Part shown: piece by piece, positions 33,531-45,018 of the stretch | Position numbering within the stretch: the first letter of the stretch is position 1 | Layout of the letters: every line of letters starts with the position of its first letter | DNA from: Ryuthela nishihirai | Taxonomy: Eukaryota; Arthropoda; Arachnida; Araneae; Heptathelidae | Assembly: GCA_038380435.1 (NCBI GenBank) | Contig: JAWZYU010000019.1 | Coordinates: 24,949,801 to 25,013,800 of the forward strand | Length of the DNA stretch: 64,000 nucleotides | Reading direction: 5' to 3' | Made by a program: the position numbers and the translations under genes | The notes under the pieces: model-generated | Databases searched by the model: none | Told to the model about the DNA's origin: nothing | What the model saw: only the letters and a program-made list of their open reading frames with translations

Positions 33531-33704
33531 CTCCCCTTCCGTTTCCTTCCAAAAGAGAATATCTCTTTTGAAAGGTACTAACAGCCTGCACCACAAGAAG
33601 GCGGGGTCGGACATTAGGTGCTAGACCTGGCCGGTTCTGTGCATCATCACTAGGGATTGGTACACAGCTCTCCTTACAGTTTATGCCTAGCTACCATTTA
33701 CAGG

Positions 33705-34580
33705 CCAAAATATGAATACAGAGATTAAAAGTGACAACCATGCAGCCGCTTAGTGCTGTTCAGCAAATATAAAAAACAGCATAAGCTGAATGTTTTTGTA
33801 GCTAGTTTTTAACAAGTGGTTATGAGTGCAGATCTAACGTATATTATCGTTATATCCTGAGTACAAATTTTTTGCCTTCATCAGTTTATCATCAAATACC
33901 AGTTGTCATTGACTGTTTTTTCAGTGTATTTGTTTATGAAATTTCAGCCATATTTTAATGGCTAAACCTTTATTTTGGTGTTCAATTATTCAGCCAATTT
34001 ATTTCAATAGCCTAGTTAACAGGTAGATTTTCATGGTCAAAAACTCGAAGCACTTGAAATAATATGTGATGGAAGGAAAAATTAATGACACATCATTTGG
34101 CCAATGACACATCATCATGTGAGAAATGCATGACATCTGATTGGTGTGGATTAATAATACTTTTTATTGTGCAATAATTTAATGTTCCTTGGTTCTTCAA
34201 TGCAGGCAATAAAGTTCCAATTCTGCCTGCATTGAGATTTATCTAACCCTCACCCTTTCTGTTGAGAAAGGGGAACAGTACTGTCTGTCATATACATTTT
34301 AATCCATGACTGTGCAAGAGAACTGCTAAGTATTTTTTCTAGTTACCAAATGTTTTAAAAACCCTGAATTCCAGCTATTGATTTTGTGAAGAAAATACCA
34401 CTTCTGACAGTATATGTTGAATTTGCATTCTTTGGAATAAACATTTCACATGCACAAATATTTTATATTCTATATAGAATCATTGTGCTGAAGTAATTCA
34501 GTATGTAAAGTAAAATTGGTGTAAAAATAAGTGTACATTAATTTGTTGAAAAACTTGCTGCAATTTTTCTGTATATTTAG
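33705..34580. other. Intron, unassigned, with a small SINE-A relic
   Basis: Mostly AT-rich sequence up to the exon acceptor at 34580. A SINE-A body remnant (ATTGAGATTTATCTAACCC) lies at about 34230-34290. Confidence 0.5.
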
Positions 34581-34792
34581 AAGAAAAAGAAAACACCAAG
34601 ATATATTGATCACGATCGTGTCCAAGATGAAGATGAATATTTCCAAAGTAGTTCTCAGTACAAAGCTACATTTCCACTTGGTGATGCTCCTTTTGATTAC
34701 AGCCGAGAATTAGCTGCATACAGAGGTAGCCCTTATAGCTCACCAGAAAGAACACCTCCACACAATCATAATGAGAGTCCTGATTTTCGAAG
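34581..34792 (+). CDS. Coding exon, ZC3H4/6/8-like protein, Ser/Tyr/Pro-rich linker
   Basis: The exon follows a TATATTTAG acceptor and ends at a GTATGT donor. It enters in phase 0, as the previous exon requires, and leaves in phase 2. It encodes about 70 residues: a basic start (KKKKTPRYIDHDR), an aromatic/acidic patch (DEDEYFQSSSQYKA), a PFDYSRELAAY segment, and Ser-Pro repeats (RGSPYSSPERTPPHNHNESP). Vertebrate ZC3H4 also carries low-complexity Tyr/Ser/Pro-rich linkers between the N-terminal acidic block and the CCCH fingers, so the order fits. There is no enzyme motif. Local CpG content is low, like the surrounding intron. The upstream intron (10.3 kb) holds the first nested LINE, LTR and SINE stack. 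Confidence 0.7.
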
Positions 34793-36400
34793 GTATGTTT
34801 TTCTTTATGTAGTTAATATTTATTTAATATGTCTTGTTTTCTTTACATTTTGCTTAGAATTATTTTATAAATGTTTAATACTTTGAGCCAATTACTTAGG
34901 TAGGTCAGGTTGGTGTAGATTCTATGTCCAATGTATGCTAACTATTGCATTATTTAGATCACTTCAGGATCATTAATACACTATATACGAGTGTAAAAAT
35001 ACAGCTAACATAATTTCTTGCATAGACAAGTAATTAAAGATTATGTTTTAACTTGTTTGCTACATCCCTGTCATTTGTTGTGTATCAGCCAGTATGGTAT
35101 AGTATTGTTGAATGCACATGTAAAAGCTGACTACTCTTCCAACAGATTGCATCAAGGAAGAACAATGAGCTGTAATGCAAAATTTTTCACACTGAAGGCT
35201 CAGTGGAGATTCAATGAAAAATATTTGTACAATTTTTAGCAATTGCTGAACCTAATTAGTAGTTTCTATATAATTACAACTGTTATTTCATTACAGCATG
35301 TCCCAAGTGGAAATGGTCCAAGTATTTGTTAGCAGTGTATATTGACATAGCACTTAACATGCTACTTGATTAACTGTTAAGATTCCATCTTTTTGAACCC
35401 TCCATAACTTTTCAAATACTGGAGTGCCTGATCTAAACTTTGGCTATTGCATTAGAAAATCAACCCCTATCTCTAATGCAACCAGATTTCAAATCTGAAT
35501 CCACTTTATGTTATGAATGTATATAATAGCCATAACTGTTAATAGGTTACAATTTTTTCAGTTGCTTGGGTTAAGTTCCATGTAAATGCCTCTGACTTAT
35601 GTCTTCTGGTATTTATACTAAAGTTTGATTAGGTGGTGTTAAGGGACTCATTAAATTTCAATGGGACATTTGTTATATTTTAATTGACATTGTTTATATA
35701 TATATATTGTAATTTAAAAATTGCAGCATTTTATTTAACTAAGAATTTTTGTATATTCAAAAGAGTTATGGAATTCCATCAGAAAAAAAAAATTAAAACC
35801 AAGTTTTCTGAACAATGCAGGGTAAAATAATCTGGTAGTACTAAATAGATAATATGATATAGACAAATATGATGATCTCATTTGACATTTTAATGCACGT
35901 GAATCAGAAAATAAGACAGAAAAATCACATACATACATTCAATATGGAAATAACATTATCATAAATAGTGCAATAAGTAGCATCCAGCATAGAACAGAAC
36001 ACATAGCTGGGTAACTTTAAACAAGTTGGAAATTCCGGGGCTCTAGGCAAACTGGCATGTTATCAAGAGATCAGCATTGGAAAATAGATGATCTCTCTAT
36101 TTTTCTTACTCGCCTATTTTTTGATTGAATATTAATGTTGCCTTTAATGAACTTCTACTTTTCTGTGATTCTGTATACTTCATATGGTAGTTTTGGGTTA
36201 TAATTAGTGTCATTCATATATATCAAGGTTATCATATAAATAACCTTACTTAATTATATGCTGTTCCTATGTCAAACTAATTAGCACAATAGATAGCACC
36301 TTGATACAGAATATACAGCATGCTAAATTATTCAAACAAATGTGAAAAGCTTAGCTAATAGAACATCTGGTGCATAACCAGAAATTCCCATAGTCTAAAC
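34793..36400. other. Intron, unassigned
   Basis: Starts with the GTATGT donor. AT-rich, almost without CpG, with a short TA run near 35695. No exon or known repeat was recognised. Confidence 0.5.
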
Positions 36401-36855
36401 CAGGGGTTGGGAACAGCAAGCTGCTCTGAGACTCTAAACACTGGTTCTTGACATTTTTGATTTTCAGCATTGAACCCTGAATTTTTTTAACGATTTTCAT
36501 TAAAAACAATCACCAAACAGATTGGCAAATGATATTTGAAAGCACTTGATGCAATTCTCAAATGCTCTAAATACACTCCATATTTGATTAAGTTGGTCAA
36601 GAAACCTCAAAAAACACTGTAAATGGCAGATTTTTTAATAATTCTTTTCAGTAGTTTTATTGTATTTACACTTAAATATGCCTATTTTTAAATTATATGT
36701 TATGGTTTTATTTTTTGTTAATAAAATAATCCATTTTCTTTTTTTCCTGTTGTGGCTCTTGACCCAATAAATATTGCAATTTGCAGCTCTCAAAATTTGT
36801 TGGTTTACCTTTTTGTTGTTTTGGCTCTTGACTTAAAAAAGTTTCCCAATCCCTG
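36401..36855. mobile_element. hAT-type MITE or deletion derivative, 455 bp
   Basis: The ends are CAGGGGTTGGGAAC and GTTTCCCAATCCCTG, near-perfect inverted repeats of hAT type. Near each end an internal copy of a GGTTCTTGAC or GGCTCTTGAC motif occurs. The 8-bp target duplication is imperfect (GTCTAAAC versus ATATAAAA), so the copy is old. Confidence 0.75.
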
Positions 36856-37189
36856 ATATAAAACCAAGTAGTTCTACCTGTATAAATTATGCTGTAATTT
36901 TCATATAACATGGCATGTCTCAAGTAAAACAAGCTGGATGAATTTTTCACATTTCCAATTTCCTGTTTATACATTCTGCCTCTTTCAGCAGATTTCTATT
37001 TTGTAGCCAATTTAGTTTTATTGGAATTTTACATTACCAAAATAAATTGAAATTAGTAAATAAATGAAATGTTCACAGTTGCTGTCAAAAATATGAATTA
37101 GAATCATTATGATCTCTAAGGTCCTGATTACAAGACCCAGAAGCTGCAATAAATGCTGATCTTTTTTATTTTAAATAGGTCTTAGATTT

Positions 37190-37330
37190 TGTTTTAGATT
37201 TTATATTTTATTTTATAAATTTAAATTTATAAAATAAAAAATTTTAATTTTAGATTTTATTTTTAGATTTTAGATTTTATTTTATTTTGTAATTTGAAGG
37301 TAATTTTAATTTTTTACCCCCTTTGTAATT
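37190..37330. repeat. Low-complexity TTTTAGATTTTAT tract
   Basis: Repeated TTTTAGATTTTA and TTTATAAATTTAAA blocks, partly self-complementary around 37210-37240. Confidence 0.7.
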
Positions 37331-37529
37331 TAAAGGAAATTTTATAATATTTTGAAAAACAATTCGAATTATTAATAAAATGTAACCAAAATATGCTGCA
37401 AATGATATGTAATGTCATTGAATACAACGACCACAGGTAAATTAATGTTCCATACATTCAAAGATGTCATTCAATGTTTGGCTAGCATTCTGCTCACTGC
37501 AGGTGATTTTTTTTTACATAATGAGCAAG

Positions 37530-38240
37530 AAGTTTATGATGAAGTATGATTGGACTAATTAAAGGAGGACAATCAGAAGTAGAGATCATGAGAGGACTTA
37601 ATGTGAGCTCTTCTTTGGTCAGGCTATGGCAGTGGTTTCAAAAGAACTATAATCTTTCCAGAAAATCATCAGCGAGTCACCAAATGGCAAATGAGGACAT
37701 GTAACTTTGACTTACAGCTCAAAGACATTATCACGCAACATTGCCTCAAATGCATTCTCACCTCCATAGAGTTACTGGAAAACTTGTTTGAACCTCCATC
37801 ATTCTAAAATGCTTCAAGAAGTGGTCTTTATGCTCTTTTACCATTAAGTTGCGAGTTCTTCACCCATTGCTACAAAAAGGAGCACTGAACTGAGCCAAAC
37901 ATAAGTGATTGGATTGAAAATCAGTCTTTGCTGAATGGCTGATAAGTCCAGATTTGACCAACAGAAGAATTAAGACCAATACTGATCTAGAGAGTATAGT
38001 GATACACCATCATCCATTAAGCATTGTTGATAGAGGGACTTATGGATGGACAATGCCACAGTTTGGGAATGCATTTCACTGGGTAGGTGCAGAAATATCC
38101 ATATGGTTCCTACCAGGTACAAAGATGAGGTCTTTGATTGCTATATGTGACCTTATGTAGGTGCAAGGAGGAAAATTTCATTTTCAGGATGATAAATGCA
38201 CATATCTTTGTAGGATATATATATTTTTTGCAGGTGATGT
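37530..38240 (+). pseudogene. Tc1-like transposase relic
   Basis: Broken frames on the + strand resemble a Tc1 transposase in order: an HTH region (GLIKGGQSEVEIMRGLNVSS near 37555), an altered block where the first catalytic Asp motif should be (AEWLISPDLTNRRIKTN), a block near 38000-38150 matching the usual VWGGI...G-x-L region (FHWVGAEISIWFLPGTKM), and FQDDKCTYLC near 38190, corresponding to QDDNAxPH. Many frameshifts. No terminal repeats were seen and the 3' third is missing. It is unlike the Tc1 at 16.5 kb, so it is a separate family. Confidence 0.6.
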
Positions 38241-38701
38241 TCAATAGAGAAGCAGAGATGTGGCTGAACCTGCACAGCTGACTTGTCTCCATGTACTTGC
38301 CAGCACTGGCCTGCTTACTGAAGATATTGGCTACAGCTGCATGTTCTCAGAACAATTTTAATGAAAACATTACTTGTACCAATTTATTTATCTACATTTA
38401 TATTTTGGAGTTACATCTTCGCCATTTTTTTATGAGGAAGTCTTGCAACTTGTTGCTATGGGTATTTTTTAACTTCATTAGGTTATTTCTTAATTTTATT
38501 TCTTAGTTTCCAGTAAAAAGATTTTATTTTTTATCAAAAATATGAATATGTGAGAAACAAGGAAAAGTTTATTTACTTAGTCTTAATGCCAATTTATATT
38601 TGTTGCAGTTGTTGCATCAATTATTTGCAATATTCAGCATTAAACTAAACTATTAATCTAAATCAAATTTAAATGAAATTAAAGATCAAATTGGAAATTA
38701 T

Positions 38702-39404
38702 ATATGGTAATGAACAATACAATAAATAAAGGCAAGTCCCAGTTGTACCGCAACATAAGGCTACACACCAACTATGGGGAGAATGCCATGATCACCACTA
38801 CCTACGCTGGGGCAAGACAGTGCCACAAGGACACAGTTCATCCACGGCTACCTAAGGCGAACAATCCTATAGAAGGAAGGTTCATCCATCGGTCAAAACC
38901 TAAATTTAATCTGTTCCCCGGTTAACCACAAAAATGGTGTATAGAACCAAGTTGACTCGGCTCCCGGGGTGGAGACTCTTAGTCTGGCTTTTCCATCGAT
39001 AAGCCCGTCGACCGGGGATCCCACTCCCAGCTGCGAGCCTTCAACTTCATCCTCTCCATAGTTCCACAGGATGAAGGGCCCAGCTGCAGTCTTCCAACCC
39101 ACAATTTCACCGAGGCTGCACCGATGAGCCCACTGGACTGGGTTCCCCAAGCCCAGTTCGCAGACCCTCAGCCCCTCAACTGGGGCTGCAACCCGGAGCT
39201 TCTCAGGGAACAAGTCAATAAGTCCACTAGGCTGGCCCCTCTCAAACCAATCTGCAGACCCTCAACAGGCCCCTCCAACAGAGATTACAAGATCTCGTGC
39301 AAACCAAGAACCAACGAGCCGTGACCCTACTTCACAGAGGCACCATTCAGCTCCACCACCACGTCAAGGTGGTCCCCTATCGGGGGGGATATGGTAATGA
39401 ACAA
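38702..39404 (+). mobile_element. GC-rich insertion between 16-bp direct repeats (retroelement fragment?)
   Basis: The 671-bp body (38718-39388) is strikingly richer in G+C and CpG than the neighbouring intron and is bracketed by identical ATATGGTAATGAACAA. On the + strand the last 89 codons (39128-39394) are open and proline-rich (ending QGGPLSGGIW), and run through a G7 tract right at the right repeat. An ORF end, a purine tract and a repeated terminus would fit the 3' end of an LTR retroelement. Equally the repeats may be a plain target duplication. Internal blocks (CAGACCCTCA) repeat. The family is not identified. Confidence 0.45.
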
Positions 39405-39444
39405 AGCGATGGCAAGTAAGCATTATACTGAAAATTACAATGTA

Positions 39445-39490
39445 TAGTAGACCCCATCTTATCTGGCCCTTATCGGACCAGACCCTTGGC
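39445..39490 (+). mobile_element. Tigger/pogo-like terminal motif
   Basis: TAGTAGACCCCATCTTATCT followed by GGCCCTTATCGGACC resembles the terminal repeats of pogo/Tigger elements and follows a TA. It may be the 3' end of the Tigger relic at 43.4-44.9 kb, with LINE copy 2 inserted between. Confidence 0.4.
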
Positions 39491-39729
39491 CGAAATTTTT
39501 ATCAGAAAATAAATTAAAATGGCAAATGACAAAAATACTAACTGTACTGTATTTAAAAATATGTTCTACAATATTAACAATTTACTCACATTCACTTGGA
39601 AAATCTCCGTGATTTTCTTTTGTTTCTTTGAACTTAATACTTTTTTACCTACAGATCATCATCCTCAAGCAGCCATGGGCTATGGAGGTCCAGCCAGACC
39701 GTGCAATTTAGTTCTCCAAGCATGTCTGT

Positions 39730-42700
39730 CCTGAGCTACATCTGCTGCATCTGGCTACTGCACACTAATTCTAACAAGGTCCTGTTTGACATTGTCTGCC
39801 CACCGCTCCTAGATCTCCCCCTCTTTCTGAGGCCTTTAGGCACACTCTTCATAACCCTATTCACCAATCTATAATTTCCCATATGGGCAACATGGCCAAA
39901 CCAATGGAGTCTCTCTCTGCATAATATGTTACTCAAAGGAGGAGGCCAACTCCTTTGGACCGTTAAGCCTTGACCCCATGTGTGGGAGAACCATACTCTG
40001 TGCATGTTAAAGAACACGCTGGATGGCCTTGACGGGAGGCTACCACTGTCTCCCAACAGCTATTCCAGTTGGTCCCCTCCACCAACTTTCAGTAAGCCTT
40101 CGAGATCCTTGTGACCTGGCCATTTAGCCCATGGTGTGCAAATAAATGCCACTCAGAGGTAAAACAACCCAAAGCCAACTACTTTGCCTAACCTCATCAT
40201 TACTTACAAAATTGAACCACTAATTCCCAAAATGCTGTGTAAGCAAATAGAATCAAAAGCATTCAGTTTCCTATTGTTTACAAAGTATCCAAGTTTGACT
40301 ACCATAACTAACCCTAGAAAGAACCAAACTATTATACAATCTAATTTTAATCTTTTGGAGTTACGCCTATTTCTCCATAGATTCTTAAAAGTCCCGGTAG
40401 CAATCCTTATTTGTCTGTTAATCACATGCCATCACCAGTATCTGTTACATAGCTCCCAAGATAATTAAACTGTGACACCTGCTCAAGACTGCAACCATTC
40501 AGATTAACTGAATCACAGCCTGCCTGACCAATTTTCATCACTTTAGTTTTCTCTCTGTTTATAACCAAACCTACTCTACTACCAGTCTCATCAACAGCTC
40601 GAATGAAAGAGTTCATCTCATCAACATCATTTGCCAAAAGGGCTAAATCATCAGCATAATCTAAATCAGAAATTTTCGTATCTCCAGCCCATTTAAGGCC
40701 AAAATCTTTCCCTTGAAGTGAATTTCACATAACATAATCAATAACCAAGCTAAAGAGAAAAGGAGACAAAATGCACCCTTGTCGAACACCAGAAGTAATG
40801 CTAAACCAATTGCTACAAGCCTTACCAACTCTCACACACGACTCAGTTTTATTATAGAGAGCTTTCATAATGTTAACTAACTTGTCTGGTATACCATATG
40901 ATCTCACAATCAACCACAAATTATGATGATCAACAGAGTCGAAAGCCTTTTTGAAATCAACAAAGCTAGCAACCAAAGGTTTCTGAAACTCTAAACATTT
41001 CTCAAGAATCTGCCTAAGTGAAAATATCTGATCCACACATCCCCTACCACTTCTGAATCCACATTGCTCATCACGCAATTGACTGTCAACCAGATTCTTA
41101 ATTCTATTAAGCACAATCATGGAAAGAACTTTACCTGGAACAGAGAGTAGGCTGATACCCCTATAGTTATCACAAGAACTGCGATCACCTTTTTTGAAAA
41201 TAGGGATAACAATAGCTCTGGTAAAATCCTTAGGAACCATGCCTTTATCATAAAAGATACTCAAAATTTCAGTCATCCAAGTGGTAACCAAAACATTCCC
41301 AGCTCTAAGCATTTCCTACCCCTGGGGATTTATGAAGTTTAAGTTTAGAAATGGCCAAAATAACTTCAGATTGTGTTATACGACCAACATTAAAGCCACC
41401 AATGCATCTATCATCATTACAAACAATGGGCATAGAACTAACCACATTGTTTAGAACATCACTGAAATGGTCAGCCCACCTAGGCATGACAGAATCCTCA
41501 CCTTCTATAAGCTTGTTTATCCTTCAATCCCTGTATGCCTGTCCGTTTTCTACCACACACAACATTAACTATTTGGTACAGCTCTCTGCTGTTGTGCTGT
41601 CTGTTTCCTCAGCTTTGTCAGCCAAACCATCAAGCCAAAGATTCTTATCAGCAGCTAACTGATCCTTTACACATTTATTAAGCTCCCCGTAATCCTTTCT
41701 ATTAGGACTAATAGGGTATTGATTAAGGACATTCCTGCAGTTCTTTCTTTCTGAAATAAGTTCAAGTGCCTTATCATTCAAATAATTCTGCCTCCTCTGC
41801 TTCTTTTTTCCTAAAAGAGTAAGTACTGTTAGTGTCCAAAAAAGCCTGTTTAAAATGATCCCATTCTTCCTCAACTTCAATAGTAAGTGAACCATGACTG
41901 TCATAATGACTTAAGTAACCTATCATGGTAAGCTTTAGCTATAACTGGGTCTTTCAGAGCTTCAGTATTAAAGATAATTTTTTTAACCCTAGCAGAACAC
42001 TTTTAAGTTTAAGTTGCAAGACACTTTTAACATGGTAATGGTCAGATCCGATTTCAGCTCCCCTATATGACTTAGTATTCCTAACAGAACTAGCCCATTT
42101 GCTGTTAATTAATATATAATCAATCATATTCTTATGCAGCCCATCAGGTGAAACCCAAGTGTACTTATGTATGTCACAGTGTTTGTAATAAGTGTTAGTT
42201 ATTCTGAATCCATTGAGTTTACTTACCTGTAGGAGACGTTGCCCTTTGCCATTGAAGCTACCAATACCAAAAGAGCCTATTACTCCTCCCCAAAGGTCAG
42301 AGTCAGTACCAACTTTGGCATTGAAGTCACCTAGAACAAGGGTAATATCTCCTTTCTTGACAGAATTCAAAATATCCTGAAGTTGTCTATAAAACCTATA
42401 CTTCTCATCCTCATCAGCATCTTCAGTAGGGGCATAACAGCAGATAACATTCAAGTCTTTAATGCTTGTCTGAAATTTTGTTGTAAGAAACCTTTCGTTA
42501 ATGCATTCATACCCTAGAAGAGCATCACTAGCATGTCTCTTGAGAAGTAGACCCACGCCTTGGTGATGTTTATTGTCTTCCCTCCCTGAAAAGAGAAATT
42601 TAGATTATTTTTAAGAATCTGACCTTTATCTGTCCATCTGGTCTCTTGCAAGCTGAGAATATCTAAATTATAACTGTGGAATTCTTGTGTGAGGACATCA

Positions 42701-43083
42701 AGAGAAAAAGCTATGTGCAAAGTCCTCACATTCCAACTACCTATGGAGAGAAATTGGTTAATGGGATGTTTAAGGAAACTGTTTATTGAGAGAGGGAATG
42801 CCGACAATATCAAACAGCCCCCTAATCGCAGACATGGGGTAAAGACCCGTTCCCCCACTACTAAAGTCTGAAGCCATCTGCACTGGAAGGCTTCCTCCAA
42901 ATTTGAATTTGATGATGCCAGTAGAAGCAAAGAGTTCAGGTGCCTGCGATGACCTCTGCTCAGGTTTATCCACCAGCCGATAAACATATCCTGTGAATCT
43001 ATTCGCTTGGGGCTGTCAAACCACAAACAAACAGAAAACACAGCGGAAGATTTTCCCTCCACAGAAGCCCACCAGTGCAGCAA
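39730..43083 (-). pseudogene. LINE copy 2 endonuclease and reverse transcriptase pseudogene
   Basis: Endonuclease part (41954-42556 and upstream): LQETRWTDKGQI, LGDFNAKVGTD, MIDYILINSKW and GSDHYHVKS, so the catalytic motifs lost in copy 1 are present. Reverse transcriptase part (40725-41312): IPIFKKGDRSSCDNYRGISL, VDFKKAFDSVDHHN (motif A), SGVRQGCILSPFLFSLVIDY (motif B). A TGA then replaces the Arg codon of copy 1 (MRNSLQG), before LDYADD. Further frameshifts lie at 41.3-41.95 kb and 40.2-40.4 kb. The C-terminus (RERLHWFGHVAHM) is split from the rest by the SINE. Not functional. Confidence 0.85.
39945..40186 (+). mobile_element. 5'-truncated SINE-A inside LINE copy 2
   Basis: The element is about 39958-40173, starting at GACCGTTAAGCC, so more than half is missing at the 5' end. 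The flanks GCCAACTCCTTTG and GCCAACTACTTTG form a 13-bp duplication with one mismatch. Confidence 0.85.
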
Positions 43084-43310
43084 AACCAGGATCCATAATC
43101 AAGCTCAGAGCCATAATTCTGTTCAGGTTGGTATATATGGTCAGCACCAGGACCCTGTGTGGTTGACCACTCCTCAGCAGGGTAGAAAAAAAAAGAAAAG
43201 TAGCCATAGTTGTCCAGATCAGTAGGCCACACTAATCTGGCAGCCCTCCCCTTCCGTTCACTTCCACAAGAGAGCATCTCTTTGAAAGGTACTAATGGTC
43301 TGCATCATGA

Positions 43311-43373
43311 GAATACGGGGTTGGACATTAGGTGCTAGGCCATGCCTAGCACCTAATGTCCGACCCTGTATTC
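43311..43373. repeat. 30-bp inverted repeat at the 5' end of LINE copy 2
   Basis: The arms 43311-43340 and 43344-43373 are reverse complements with about two mismatches around a 3-base spacer (CAT). The right arm repeats LINE 5' sequence in reverse beyond the point where copies 1 and 3 continue normally. Confidence 0.9.
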
Positions 43374-43394
43374 AATGTATTTGTTCAATGTATC

Positions 43395-44858
43395 TTACTT
43401 GAACATCAAATGCTTCTTTTCCTTTAATATGGCTAAATTTCCCTTTTCCTCTTCTTCATTCTCCGCTTCTCCGTTCGCTGCATTGTTAATTTTGTCATCA
43501 TTCAGTGTTTCATTTTCCAACTGTTCATCACCTTTTAACCATTTTTCAATGTCATCTTCTTCAAGTATGTCGCATCCAGGCAGCAGTTTAAAGTCATTAA
43601 GCAGCAAAATATTGTCATTATCCATCATATCTTCGGCAGGTGCAGGCTCATTCAATACTTTCATGTTGTCGTCTTTGGTACTTTCTACACAGTTTTCAAC
43701 TTTGGGCCAAAGTTTTCTCCATCACTTCACAAACATTGTATGAGGCATTTATTCAAAAGCTCTTGTCAACATGTAGATCACATCCTTGATATTTATAGTT
43801 TTCAAAGCATTTAAAAGTCCTATTCCATCATTTTCAGTTTGCTGTAGAATTTCTGTTGAAAATTGAAAGAAATTGAAAGAAGCTTTCTCCTGTATCACCT
43901 TTTTAAACTTAAAAAGTACGCCTTGATCCATTGGTTGCACTAAAGATGTTACATTAGGTGACAAAACATGGCTTTTATATTGTCAAAAATGAGTTCGCTT
44001 GGGTGTGTTGGAGCATTTTCAAGAATGAATAGGGCCTTTGCAGGTATTTTAAGACTTGTCAAATGGTTTTTTATATTTGGAACAAATTCTGTAAAGAACC
44101 ACTCTTTAAACAAATACAAGTCTATCCAAGCAGACTTTTGAGCTTTGTAGTAAACTGGCAAAGCACCTAAATTTAAATACTTGAATTCTTGGGGTTTTGC
44201 TGATTTCCCAATTACAAAAAGAGGAAATTTGTGCATACCTGCAACATTTGTACACACAGCCACAGTGATTGTTTGTTTGTTTGTTTGTTTTTAAATCTTG
44301 ATGCTGAGGTTTCTTGCGTTACAAACGTTTTCGTTGGAAGAAGTTTAAAATTTAAGTCTCGTCTACGTTGTAGATTTGTTCTGCGCATAAACCTTCTTCA
44401 ATAAGCACTAAAAGTTTTTCTGAAAATTCCTTTGTTGCTAAAGGATCAGTTGACAATTTCTCACCACAAACACCAAGGTAATGAACACCAAGCCGTTTTT
44501 TCCAGCAAGAAAGCTATCCCTCTCTTGCTGAAAAATCTCCCAAAGTATCGATTTTAGAATGAAAGATTAATATTTTTTTCTTTTGAGATTGGCCCACTGA
44601 TTGGCATTTTTTTTTTGACACTCTTGCATGAACCATAACCAAAGTGCATCATTGACAATTTCATTTTTCAGCTTTTTAAGAGTCACTGAGAAGACAGCGT
44701 TTTTTCAGACTCGACTTGAGTGTAAAAATCTTGTAAAGATTTTCTGTTCTTTCTCCAGTCATTTATTGTGCTTTTACCTACACCTATAGTTCATCACAAA
44801 TATGCTTTACTGGATCACCTTTGTCAATACGTTCTAACACTCGTAATTTCATCTCCAT
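43395..44858 (-). pseudogene. Tigger/pogo-type transposase pseudogene (DDE superfamily)
   Basis: Reverse strand. The N-terminus reads MEMKLRVLERIDKGDPVKHI, an HTH_psq/CENP-B-like DNA-binding start, with a frameshift soon after. The DDE domain follows: IYNVDET (first Asp, about 44370), LNFKLLPTKTF, then a (GTTT)n expansion at 44272-44293 that shifts the frame, VAVCTNVAGMHKFPLFVIGK, and ILENAPTHP, where family members have LDNAPxHP, so the second catalytic Asp is Glu. The next frame gives PNVTSLVQPMDQGVLFKFKK. The C-terminus is acidic with DIEKWLKGDEQLEN, typical of Tigger/jerky-type proteins, ending at a TAA by 43395. At least three frame breaks. LINE copy 2 starts 20 bases beyond the stop. 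Confidence 0.82.
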
Positions 44859-45018
44859 CTTAACGACAGTGTAGTGACACGAGCAATGTAATCCGAAGTG
44901 AATATTGATTGTTTTGCTGAATTTAGAACATAATAAGAACTCGCAACATACATAATGAGAAATTGTGTGTTACTGTTATTGTGTACTGGAAAATTAGGTT
45001 AACCTTTTCACTACTGTA

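Larger units (their letters stand above)
28515..33704 (-). mobile_element. RTE-like non-LTR retrotransposon, copy 1, with three insertions
   Basis: Reverse-strand LINE. The 3' end is at a CAT-repeat (28515) and the 5' end is near 33704, matching copy 3 to within a few bases, so it is near full length. It encodes an APE-type endonuclease and a reverse transcriptase of the kind often annotated as craniofacial development protein 2-like. It is interrupted by a poly(A)-tailed insert (28805-29031) and by a solo LTR (29454-30774) that itself contains a SINE-A. No target duplication was found. Confidence 0.85.
39657..43373 (-). mobile_element. RTE-like LINE copy 2, with SINE-A insertion
   Basis: The 3' end CATCATCCTCAAGCAGCC matches copy 1 at 28518. 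The 5' end is near 43340 and continues as a 30-bp inverted duplication. Closely similar to copy 1, but without the solo LTR and poly(A) insert. It seems to have landed in the 3' region of a Tigger relic. Confidence 0.85.

Noticed and set aside
43375..43743. 122-codon Ser/Phe-rich open frame on the + strand
   Set aside because: It is the antisense of the acidic C-terminus of the Tigger transposase.
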